NCBI GenBank assembly: GCA_015488935.1
Contig: WFMU01000212.1
Span: 1 to 5,253, forward strand
Direction of reading: 5' to 3'
Length of the DNA stretch: 5,253 nucleotides
Source of the DNA: Flavobacteriaceae bacterium
GTDB taxonomy: Bacteria; Bacteroidota; Bacteroidia; Flavobacteriales; Flavobacteriaceae
In this document: piece by piece, positions 1-5,253 of the stretch
Position numbering within the stretch: the stretch's first letter is position 1
Layout of the letters: every line of letters begins with the position of its first letter
The notes under the pieces: generated by a model
Told to the model about the DNA's origin: nothing
What the model saw: the letters and a program-made list of their open reading frames with translations, nothing else
The model's database searches: none
Translations under genes and position numbers: made by a program

Positions 1-328
1 CATCATCACTATTCACAATTTTTTTAATAGAAGCTACGGTATCTAACAACATTTTAGCCATTTTTTTAAAATCTGGTCGTTTTTTTTCGGATGGTTTTTC
101 TTTTCCTGCCAATTCTACCCAAAGCGAATCCATTTTGTCATTTGCTTTGTTGTATTTTTCCATTGCTGTTGCTATTTTAGCAGAATCACCTAAATTTAAA
201 GTGCCTTGTTCTATTGGAGGCAAAGCGTTTTTGGTAATTTCTTGCTTTTTTGGAAGATTATTTTCTTTCTTTTCACAAGAAATTAACAATAAAAAAACCA
301 ATACAATATGTAGAATAATCCGAATCAT
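1..328 (-). CDS. Lipoprotein of unknown function, 3' end outside the window
   Basis: I do not recognise a family. The ATG is at 328-326 and the frame stays open for 109 codons to the left edge, so the C-terminus is missing. Residues 1-17 are a hydrophobic signal (MIRIILHIVLVFLLLIS), followed by Cys18 in a good lipobox (L-I-S-C) and then a lysine/glutamate-rich stretch (EKKENN). This is the typical layout of a Bacteroidota lipoprotein acylated at Cys18. The visible mature part is polar and lysine-rich, has no further cysteine, and looks mostly helical from about residue 48 on (KIATAMEKYNKANDKM and onward). The start overlaps the stop of the 210-aa gene by one base (TAATG), so it is very probably the fifth gene of the same operon and may be translated by re-initiation. 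No domain suggests an enzyme. The lipoprotein call is firm; the function is unknown. Confidence 0.8.
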   Translation of the reverse strand, partial: MIRIILHIVLVFLLLISCEKKENNLPKKQEITKNALPPIEQGTLNLGDSAKIATAMEKYNKANDKMDSLWVELAGKEKPSEKKRPDFKKMAKMLLDTVASIKKIVNSDD

Positions 329-960
329 TATTTACGGTATTTTTCTAATAAATAATTTAGTGTTTTGCGTGCGTATTGTATGCGAATTTCTTGTTCTTCA
401 ATACTCATTTTTACTGCCAATCTTGCCCAAGAGGAATATAAAAAGTTATCGTAATTTGGGTTCATTACCATTAATCTTCCTGCATTTTTTTGATGCGTAA
501 GGTAGCAATCGCCTGTTTTACTGATTTCAATATCGGTACCTGTTATTTTATTTTCACCGTTCTTTTTTGATTTTAAATAATTATCAATTTCTCTTTTAAT
601 ATCGTTTTTGTTCGATTCTGAAATATAATAATCGAATTGCATTTCTTCGCCATTAGGCAATTTTATGGTGTAAAAATAATGCTTGTTTACATTTTTAGTA
701 TCGCCCTTTGTAATAGCTGACAAAGGTAAACCTGTTGCTTTTGCTATTTCTTCAAAAGATAAAGAAATGTCGTTTTTTCCACTAAACAATGCATCGTAAT
801 TAGCACTTTTTTGTTGATTATCTTTAGCTTTTGAAGTGGCGTTTTGTGTTTTAGCAGAAGTATTGGTTTCTGCTTTTTTAATTGATGGCGTAATGGCATC
901 ATTTTTACACATTAAAACGATATTGCTTATAGTAAATAGTATTAAAAAATTCAGTTTCAT
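328..960 (-). CDS. Probable exported lipoprotein of unknown function (210 aa)
   Basis: Residues 1-17 form a hydrophobic export signal and Cys18 follows V-L-M. This is an acceptable but not ideal lipobox, because Met at -1 is unusual; CKND after cleavage resembles the acidic/lysine sorting signals of Bacteroidota surface lipoproteins. Residues 25-55 are a low-complexity Lys/Thr/Ala/Asn linker. The folded part runs from about residue 56 to 210 and ends in a charged helix (about 185-210). I recognise no catalytic motif. Residues 97-112 (YTIKLPNGEEMQFDYY) and 146-150 (ISKTG) resemble two stretches of the DUF4412-type protein encoded two genes upstream, so the folds may be related; this is inference. 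The gene begins 11 bases after the 459-aa gene and its TAA overlaps the next ATG, placing it inside the operon. The leader is AT-rich with no Shine-Dalgarno, normal for this phylum. The CDS is secure; the lipidation is less so. Confidence 0.85.
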   Translation of the reverse strand: MKLNFLILFTISNIVLMCKNDAITPSIKKAETNTSAKTQNATSKAKDNQQKSANYDALFSGKNDISLSFEEIAKATGLPLSAITKGDTKNVNKHYFYTIKLPNGEEMQFDYYISESNKNDIKREIDNYLKSKKNGENKITGTDIEISKTGDCYLTHQKNAGRLMVMNPNYDNFLYSSWARLAVKMSIEEQEIRIQYARKTLNYLLEKYRK

Positions 961-971
961 AATAATTGGTT

Positions 972-2351
972 TTATTTGTTGTATTTCATTGCTATAAAAT
1001 CATAAATTAAATAACCAAAACGATCATACCAATCTGGCAAGCCAAATTGTGATTCACAATGATCTAATTCTTGAAGCGTTGATTGCAATTCTCTTAAAAA
1101 TTCGGCACGCTTTCTAACATACGCCTTTTCTAAATCGACAACTGACTTTTGAATTTTTATTCGTTGCGTTTGCCAAGCTAAACCAGTCACTGCATGTATC
1201 CCTGAAGCATTATCTCCAAAAGCTATTGCTGCTTGACTGAATCGTTTAGTACAATCATAAATGGCTTGTAATTTCTCAAATTTGTATCTCAGATCATTAA
1301 ATTTTCTTCGTGCATCGGTAAAACATTTTTTGCATTGATTATCTACACAAAAAGAAGGCACTCTTGGCAAACCTGGCAATGACGAACTATTTATACAAGT
1401 ACTTAAGTTTTCATACGAATCGTATAATTCTTTTGTGCTACTATATATATTTGTAGCAGTGCTTAATTTACCTTGCACACTATTAATACGGGAAACAACA
1501 GAATTGAATTTTTTTAAAGTATTTTCAGAATCCATAGTAGAAGTTCTCCCTTCTCTTTGCATCTGGTCTTTAATCATTCTTTTTAAAGCCTTTTCACTTT
1601 CACCTTCTCTTGATAACATTTGACCTATAGTTTGGGTCTGTTCAGGTGTAAACGAAATGTTTTGTGAAAAAACAGGCTGAGAGAAACCAGTAAAAAGGAA
1701 TAACAATAACATCATATTTATATTTGATTTTTTCTTTTTGAAAGCTAATATTAATACTATTAGAACAAGCAATCCAATAATAACATAAAGCAATGTAGTA
1801 CTACTATTTGCAGAAGATTCTGTTTTAGTATTCGCATTGTTAGTATTATTCTTTTCCTTTTCTGAAACATTTATATTATCACTTGCTCTAATTTTTCTAA
1901 AAGGAGAATTTAAATAGTTTTTTACAGGAGGAGTTGCAGAAATAACAATACTAAATGGTACTATTTTTTTCTCATTACTTGATATTTTTATCCCAAATGA
2001 GCCAATGGTTCTAAATTTAAAATTTGCGATTTCATCAGTCCCACTTTTTGTATTTTTTGATTGTACAGAATCAGCCCAATTAGCTACTACAATGTCAACT
2101 TTTAAATCAGCTTCGCCATTATTTGCAAAAACATACACATCTATAAACTGAAATAAATCATGACCTTTAACTGTAAAGTATGCAGTTTGGTTGATACCAA
2201 GACTATGCATTACAGCAATACCTTTGGCATCTTTTGTAGCCGAATTTTCTTTTAATTCTAAAGCTATTGGTTTTATTTTATCATCCAATGTAAATTGAGC
2301 AAAAGTAATATTGGAGATGATCAAAAACAGTAAGGTCAATTTTTTGTTCAT
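972..2351 (-). CDS. Two-part exported protein with internal transmembrane and signal-peptide segments (459 aa)
   Basis: I do not recognise the family. Four parts can be seen. (1) Residues 1-19 are a signal peptide ending ITFAQ. (2) Residues 20 to about 145 look like a beta-rich extracytoplasmic domain without cysteine, followed by an Asn/Thr/Ser-rich linker (about 160-185). (3) Residues 186-204 are a strong transmembrane helix ending in FKKKKSN, which by the positive-inside rule faces the cytoplasm. (4) Residues 213-230 are a second hydrophobic stretch starting MM and ending PVFSQ, which looks like a signal peptide itself, followed by a helical, coiled-coil-like domain (about 235-459). That domain has six cysteines (319, 335, 340, 343, 367, 432), three of them in a CX4CX2C cluster, so disulfides are likely if it is periplasmic. 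The protein could be cut after residue 230 into two exported products, or the ORF may join two formerly separate genes. It is the third gene of the putative operon. Confidence 0.85.
   Translation of the reverse strand: MNKKLTLLFLIISNITFAQFTLDDKIKPIALELKENSATKDAKGIAVMHSLGINQTAYFTVKGHDLFQFIDVYVFANNGEADLKVDIVVANWADSVQSKNTKSGTDEIANFKFRTIGSFGIKISSNEKKIVPFSIVISATPPVKNYLNSPFRKIRASDNINVSEKEKNNTNNANTKTESSANSSTTLLYVIIGLLVLIVLILAFKKKKSNINMMLLLFLFTGFSQPVFSQNISFTPEQTQTIGQMLSREGESEKALKRMIKDQMQREGRTSTMDSENTLKKFNSVVSRINSVQGKLSTATNIYSSTKELYDSYENLSTCINSSSLPGLPRVPSFCVDNQCKKCFTDARRKFNDLRYKFEKLQAIYDCTKRFSQAAIAFGDNASGIHAVTGLAWQTQRIKIQKSVVDLEKAYVRKRAEFLRELQSTLQELDHCESQFGLPDWYDRFGYLIYDFIAMKYNK
1662..1796 (-). other. 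Transmembrane helix followed by an internal signal-peptide-like segment
   Basis: This stretch encodes residues 186-230 of the 459-aa protein. A long Leu/Ile/Val helix (186-204) is followed by four lysines and a short polar turn, then M213-M214, a Leu/Phe-rich core and a flavobacterial-style cleavage site (PVFSQ, 226-230). An ATG at 1715-1713 (Met213) would open an independent 247-aa exported protein in the same frame, but no stop codon separates the two halves. Whether Met213 is ever used as a start, or signal peptidase cuts near residue 230, cannot be read from the sequence. Confidence 0.6.
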
Positions 2352-2405
2352 GTTATAGTGTTTTTATTGTTATATCTGATGTCAAATAATAATTTGTTCG
2401 TTTAT

Positions 2406-3326
2406 TTACATTAATTTTTTATAATCTGTTATATGGATAACACGAGGCGATTTCTCTAATTTAGTACAGGTTATTGTTATGGTTTTAGGCTTTCTTTTTG
2501 AAGTATCTGTGATTACCATTTCCATTGCTATTCCGTTCATTTTAAACATCCACGTATTGTTTTGGTTTCGCATTTTTTTACTTCCAGCACCTTTAAAATT
2601 TTCAGGAAATGTTATTCCTGCTTTGTTGGTTACCCAAACATTTGAAGTGAAATCTTTTCCTTCTACAAAATATTCATCACAAGGATAACCTAATATTTTT
2701 TTATGCTTGCCTGTTTTACTTATTTTGATGTCTTTTTGTGTTTCTTCTTTAACCTTATCAAAATCCATTTTCATTTGCATTCGCGTTTTATCTTTTCCGT
2801 TTTCCATAAGCATAATCATCTTGCTATTTTCAAAATCCATTATGGAAATCATTTTGTTTTTCACATCTGGAAGTTCTGTTGCTAGATAACTTGCGTTATT
2901 TTTTAGATAATAGTTAAAATGCATTGGTTTTCCTTTTTCTGGCTTCATTTCAAAACTGTAGATATGGGTAAATTCAAAATCTGTTTGACCAGTATTTACT
3001 GTGTTTTTTTGCATCTTAGTAGTGTTACCATCGGAAGAAGACACAATAGCATTTTCTGCTTTGTTTTTTGAACTGGTTGTCGTATTTTCAGAAGATTTTT
3101 CTGTGTTTTTAGTTTCTTTTTTTCCTGCAACGGTTTTGTCTATTTTATTTTCAGCGGAATCAAAAGTTTTATCAATTTTTCGATCTACTCTACGCTGTGC
3201 ACGTCTTTCTGCTTCGTGTTTAACTTTTTGCTCGGCTTTTTCTTTTAGTTTTTTTAAAAATTGTGCATTACTAGTGATAGTAGTACTAATAAATAAAATG
3301 GTTAATAGTATTCTGATTACTTTCAT
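2406..3326 (-). CDS. Secreted DUF4412-type protein (306 aa)
   Basis: Residues 1-22 are a signal peptide ending TSNAQ. Next comes a highly charged, repetitive segment (about 23-70: FLKKLKEKAEQKVKHEAERR and onward) that should form a helix or coiled coil, and a Ser/Thr/Asn/Lys linker (70-115). The C-terminal domain (about 117-306) has the features I associate with Bacteroidota DUF4412 proteins: a Y-x-F-x-M start, a Met-rich strand region (about 159-190), the stretch ILGYPCDEYFVEGKD (211-225) and a V-W-V-T strand (230-233). DUF4412 proteins are secreted, of unknown function, and often share this basic N-terminal segment. Two cysteines (216, 287) could pair. The gene begins 21 bases after the 112-aa gene and lies 54 bases before the 459-aa gene; I see no terminator in either gap, so it is placed as gene two of the operon. 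The family assignment is from memory of the pattern, not from a search. Confidence 0.85.
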   Translation of the reverse strand: MKVIRILLTILFISTTITSNAQFLKKLKEKAEQKVKHEAERRAQRRVDRKIDKTFDSAENKIDKTVAGKKETKNTEKSSENTTTSSKNKAENAIVSSSDGNTTKMQKNTVNTGQTDFEFTHIYSFEMKPEKGKPMHFNYYLKNNASYLATELPDVKNKMISIMDFENSKMIMLMENGKDKTRMQMKMDFDKVKEETQKDIKISKTGKHKKILGYPCDEYFVEGKDFTSNVWVTNKAGITFPENFKGAGSKKMRNQNNTWMFKMNGIAMEMVITDTSKRKPKTITITCTKLEKSPRVIHITDYKKLM

Positions 3327-3347
3327 CGTGTTAGATTTAGGGTGTTA

Positions 3348-3686
3348 TTATTTTTTTACTATATATTTTTGCATTAACTTAATTATAGAATCTTTTTTCT
3401 TTGAATCAAGTTCTTTTTTTTGCAATTCGTATAATTGTTTGAATTTGATTTTTTCTTCAGGTGTTAAGTCTTGTGTTTGATTTACGATGTCCTTATAATT
3501 TTTAACTCTGCTAAAATCAATACCAACCATTACGCTATCTTTGGCAATATCTTTAAAAACTTCGGTTTGCATATCCAAAATATTGGTAGAAACAGGCATG
3601 TTGTGGTTGTTGTTTTTGGTTGTTTTTTGCTGTGCAGAAGCTACTGTAGCAAGTAAAAAAAACAAGGGTAATAGGTATTTTTTCAT
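3348..3686 (-). CDS. Small secreted protein of unknown function (112 aa)
   Basis: I do not recognise a family. A clear signal peptide (MKKYLLPLFFLLATVASA) is cleaved after Ala18, leaving QQKTTKNNN. The mature protein of about 94 residues is polar, has no cysteine, and its second half (about 75-112) is a lysine/glutamate/leucine-rich helix (LTPEEKIKFKQLYELQKKEL and onward) that could form a coiled coil. A short hydrophobic stretch around VMVGIDF (52-58) is the only other notable feature. It is the first gene of the putative operon, followed after 21 bases by the DUF4412-type gene, and has the putative promoter and the direct repeat upstream. The start is supported by the signal peptide beginning directly at this ATG. 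Size and charge would suit a periplasmic adaptor or chaperone-like role, but that is only a guess. Confidence 0.82.
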   Translation of the reverse strand: MKKYLLPLFFLLATVASAQQKTTKNNNHNMPVSTNILDMQTEVFKDIAKDSVMVGIDFSRVKNYKDIVNQTQDLTPEEKIKFKQLYELQKKELDSKKKDSIIKLMQKYIVKK

Positions 3687-3724
3687 AATATGTGTTTTAA
3701 ATTTTCTTAATTATTTTGATAGAG

Positions 3725-3759
3725 TAAAAGTAGCTAGCATATTCTTTTAAGACTTGCAA
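3725..3759 (-). promoter_or_regulatory. Weak candidate flavobacterial-type promoter for the operon
   Basis: The minus strand has TACTTTTA at 3732-3725, matching the Bacteroidota -7 element TAnnTTTG except for its last base. A TTG lies at 3759-3757, with 24 bases between, one more than the usual 17-23. Transcription would begin near 3718, giving a leader of about 30 bases before the ATG at 3686. A rival lies further upstream: TTG at 3800-3798, 22 bases, then CACTTTTG at 3775-3768, also one mismatch. The sequence alone does not decide between them. Confidence 0.3.
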
Positions 3760-3761
3760 TT

Positions 3762-3796
3762 ATGTAACAAAAGTGATAAGAAATGTAACAAGCGTG
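3762..3796 (+). repeat. 14-base direct repeat with 21-base periodicity, candidate operator
   Basis: ATGTAACAAAAGTG (3762-3775) and ATGTAACAAGCGTG (3783-3796) agree at 12 of 14 positions, including an unbroken ATGTAACAA. The starts are 21 bases apart, two helical turns, so both copies face the same side of the DNA. Tandem direct sites at this spacing are typical of AraC-family binding. If the nearer promoter candidate is correct, the repeat lies just upstream of its -33 element, a normal activator position. The nearest regulator is the adjacent AraC-domain remnant; the link to it is inference. Confidence 0.45.
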
Positions 3797-3956
3797 TCAA
3801 GCCTACAAATTTCGTTAACTTATAGGGTAAAAGTTGAATGTTAAAAATTTAGGTCTTTTTAGTATAAATTTACATCGCTTAAATTTGAGCTTAGAAAATG
3901 TTTTTTTTAATTAAATGTAAGTTTCTAATTTTTAAATTCATAAACTATTAAACTCT

Positions 3957-3976
3957 ATATTATTCATAAATAATAT
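3957..3976 (-). terminator. AT-only hairpin downstream of the regulator (weak terminator candidate)
   Basis: ATATTATT and AATAATAT form a perfect 8-base inverted repeat around a 4-base loop, 5 bases past the stop codon of the regulator. The stem has no G-C pair and no U-tract follows directly in the minus-strand transcript, so it would be a poor intrinsic terminator. Its position is the main argument for it; in DNA this AT-rich such a repeat may be chance. Confidence 0.25.
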
Positions 3977-3981
3977 GTGGT

Positions 3982-5178
3982 TTAATGCTTGTTTTTATAC
4001 GCTGTTGGTGTAACATTAAAATAATCTTTGAATTTTTTGCTGAAATAGGCAGGATTATTAAACCCTACACTATAAGCAACTTCCGATACAGAAATAGCAT
4101 TATTTTGAAGTAATTCTTTGGCCAATTTTAAGCGTTGTACTTGAATAAATGCTGTTGCCGACAAACCAAACAATGCTTTTAATTTTCGGTGCAATTGCAT
4201 CCTACTCATTAACATTATTTTTCCAAATTTCTCAGCATTAAAATCTGATGCTGTTAAATGATTATCTATAACATCTTGTATTTTTTCTAAAAAAAGTGCA
4301 TCTACAGAATGAATGGCTACTTCGGCAGGTTGCAATACAATTTCTTGACTAAAACGCTCTTGGAGTTTTTTAATATTCTCTAATAATTTTTGTACTTTTA
4401 ATTGTAGTAACTCATTATTAAAAGGTTTTTCAATATAATCATCGGCACCAGAATCTATTCCTAAATACTTGTTTTCATCACCTACTTTTGCGGTAATTAA
4501 CAAAATTGGAATGTGATAGGTTTTTTCATCATTTTTTAAAATTTTGCACAAATCGACACCAGATTTTACAGGCATCATTACATCGCTCAAAATAATATCT
4601 GGAATTAATTCTTTAGCTTTTTCGATACCTTCTGCGCCATTATTGGCATAATGAATAACGTAATTTTCTTGAAACAGTTCCGCAATATAATTTTGCACTT
4701 CTTTATTATCTTCTACAATTAAAAGATGAATATCATCTTTTTGAGTAGGAAGGTTTATTTTCTTAGGTGTTATTTCTACAATTAAATCCGTTTTATTCAT
4801 TTCATATTCCGTAGCATCATAAAACGCTTTTGCTATTGGAATCACAACTTCAAAACAAACAATATTATCTTTTGGTTTGGAAACGCTAATCGTTCCTTTG
4901 TGCAATTTTACCAATTCGTTTACGTAAGAGAGCCCAATACCTACACCAGTTGTATTTGAATCGATTTGATAAAAACGATTAAATAATAGTTTTAAATCGT
5001 CATTAGTAATTTCAGTAGTAGCGTTTTGAATATTAAAATATCCTTTTCCGTTTTTTTCAATAAAATCACAATGAATAAAGCCTTTTTTATGATTTCCCCT
5101 TGTTAACCTGAGTTCGAGATAAGACTTACTTACGGTTTCATGGTGTATAAACCATTGAGGCCATATACCTCTTCCCAT
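3982..5178 (-). CDS. 5'-truncated HTCS-type hybrid two-component regulator: partial ATPase, receiver, AraC domain
   Basis: Intact relatives sense a periplasmic ligand, autophosphorylate, and switch genes through a C-terminal AraC domain. Here residues 33 to about 115 are the back half of a HATPase domain: the F-box-like LLFNRFYQID (64-73) and the G2 box GVGIGL (78-83) are present, the N box is gone, and no G1 motif (DxGxG) is visible. The receiver (about 151-266) is complete: acidic pair E156-D157, phospho-acceptor D199 in DVMMP, T229, and K251 in EKPF. The AraC domain (about 296-398) has both helix-turn-helix units, including VGFNNPAYFSKKF. Family members normally exceed 800 residues, so the sensor, HisKA and most of the ATPase are missing. 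Residues 1 to about 30 (MGRGIWPQWF and onward) are unlike a kinase, because this ATG lies in inserted DNA in a different frame from the element's own ORF. It is probably a pseudogene; a receiver-AraC protein that cannot be phosphorylated by its own kinase remains possible. Confidence 0.85.
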   Translation of the reverse strand: MGRGIWPQWFIHHETVSKSYLELRLTRGNHKKGFIHCDFIEKNGKGYFNIQNATTEITNDDLKLLFNRFYQIDSNTTGVGIGLSYVNELVKLHKGTISVSKPKDNIVCFEVVIPIAKAFYDATEYEMNKTDLIVEITPKKINLPTQKDDIHLLIVEDNKEVQNYIAELFQENYVIHYANNGAEGIEKAKELIPDIILSDVMMPVKSGVDLCKILKNDEKTYHIPILLITAKVGDENKYLGIDSGADDYIEKPFNNELLQLKVQKLLENIKKLQERFSQEIVLQPAEVAIHSVDALFLEKIQDVIDNHLTASDFNAEKFGKIMLMSRMQLHRKLKALFGLSATAFIQVQRLKLAKELLQNNAISVSEVAYSVGFNNPAYFSKKFKDYFNVTPTAYKNKH

Positions 5179-5253
5179 ATTTTGTTAAAACGGGTGTAAT
5201 TGGCATCGGGCTTCTTGATGAGTTCCAGTGTACGGTCAGCCTGTGCTTTACTC
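5095..5253 (-). mobile_element. End of an inserted mobile element, family unresolved
   Basis: From about 5100 to the right edge GC content rises to about 42%, against about 28% in the 60 bases to the left. The kinase-like reading stops at the same place. The border falls somewhere in 5085-5110. The non-coding tail after the element's stop codon includes AACCTGAGTTCGAGATAAG (5105-5123, plus strand), which could be part of a terminal inverted repeat, but its partner would lie outside the window. The interruption of a conserved domain together with foreign composition is the evidence for insertion; a genomic rearrangement would look the same. Confidence 0.55.
5130..5253 (-). CDS. C-terminal 40 residues of a probable mobile-element ORF, 5' end outside the window
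   Basis: Reading left from 5252, 40 sense codons end at TAA (5132-5130): SKAQADRTLE at the start and EEVYGLNGLYTMKP at the end. The segment is soluble, with conserved-looking aromatic residues (Y19, F22, W26, Y30, Y36). Codon choice is richer in G and C (CTG, CTC, GCC, CCC, CCG) than in the neighbouring genes. I cannot name the family from this fragment; a transposase or integrase C-terminus is the obvious guess because it ends next to the point where the regulator is cut. The 398-aa regulator frame overlaps its last 16 codons in another frame, and this frame is the more credible one there. Confidence 0.55.
   Translation of the reverse strand, partial: SKAQADRTLELIKKPDANYTRFNKIWEEVYGLNGLYTMKP

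Larger units (their letters stand above)
3687..3981. other. 295-base AT-rich intergenic region
   Basis: No open frame with protein-like content lies between the first operon gene and the regulator's stop codon. It contains the promoter candidates and the direct repeat described separately, an imperfect 14-base palindrome GCTTAAATTTGAGC (3877-3890, one mismatched pair), and an AT-only hairpin near the regulator's end. I see no tRNA, riboswitch or convincing small RNA. The sharp change from the coding regions and the regulatory-looking repeats suggest it is the operon's control region. Confidence 0.6.

Noticed and set aside
135..500. 121-codon open frame on the plus strand
   Set aside because: It lies opposite two genes with good signal peptides and a TAATG junction, and has no domain or leader of its own.
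2352..2405. TTGACA-like sequence as an internal promoter for the 459-aa gene
   Set aside because: No TAnnTTTG element follows at a usable distance before the ATG, and an E. coli-type -35 is not expected to work alone in this phylum.
3001..3480. 159-codon open frame on the plus strand
   Set aside because: It is antisense to the DUF4412-type and 112-aa genes. Its Phe/Ser/Val-rich make-up is what lysine-, glutamate- and asparagine-rich codons give when read backwards, and it crosses the gap between two well-supported genes.
3795..3800. Perfect TTGACA on the minus strand as a classic -35 box
   Set aside because: The best -10 match 16 bases on (TATCAC) is poor, and Bacteroidota primary sigma factors use TTG with TAnnTTTG. 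Only its TTG is kept as part of the rival promoter candidate.
3834..3941. Long-range inverted repeat between about 3834-3852 and 3925-3941
   Set aside because: The arms need two single-base gaps and are almost only A and T. With a loop of about 70 bases this is likely to be chance in such AT-rich DNA.
5095..5253. 3' end of a group II intron
   Set aside because: No domain V-like hairpin is visible between the ORF stop and the junction, and the 40 residues do not resemble a maturase end.
1..5253. CRISPR array, tRNA or rRNA genes
   Set aside because: No regularly spaced repeat beyond the single two-copy motif, and no tRNA- or rRNA-like stretch was found on either strand.

Overview
The window looks like chromosomal DNA of a Bacteroidota bacterium, most likely a member of the Flavobacteriia. 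The evidence is very AT-rich DNA, start codons preceded by A/T-rich leaders without Shine-Dalgarno sequences, signal peptides ending in the flavobacterial FAQ/NAQ/FSQ style, a DUF4412-type secreted protein, and a receiver-AraC regulator of the hybrid two-component (HTCS) type that is characteristic of this phylum. Every gene I can support lies on the minus strand, so the window reads from right to left.

Right edge (about 5100-5253): DNA of clearly higher GC (about 42% against about 28% next to it) carries the last 40 codons of an ORF that enters from outside. I read it as the end of an inserted mobile element, family not identified. It abuts a decapitated HTCS-type regulator (3982 to about 5100). 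The receiver and AraC domains are intact, but only the back half of the histidine-kinase ATPase domain is left. The ATG that opens the present reading frame lies inside the inserted DNA.

Middle (3687-3981): a 295-base AT-rich non-coding stretch. It holds a weak AT-only hairpin behind the regulator, an imperfect palindrome, a 14-base direct repeat with exact 21-base periodicity, and a poor flavobacterial-type promoter pointing into the genes to the left.

Left (1-3686): five co-directional genes with gaps of 21, 54 and 11 bases and finally a 1-base stop/start overlap, so probably one operon. In order of transcription they encode a 112-aa secreted protein, a 306-aa DUF4412-type secreted protein, a 459-aa two-part exported protein, a 210-aa probable lipoprotein, and a lipoprotein whose 3' end runs off the left edge. 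All five carry export signals and none has a recognisable enzyme domain. This looks like an envelope or periplasmic module of unknown function.

The most unusual points are: the 459-aa protein, which contains a transmembrane helix followed directly by a second, internal signal-peptide-like segment; the two-turn direct repeat upstream of the operon, placed where an AraC-type activator could bind; and a shared sequence pattern between the DUF4412 protein and the 210-aa protein. I cannot show that the operon is a described system, and I do not recognise its function.
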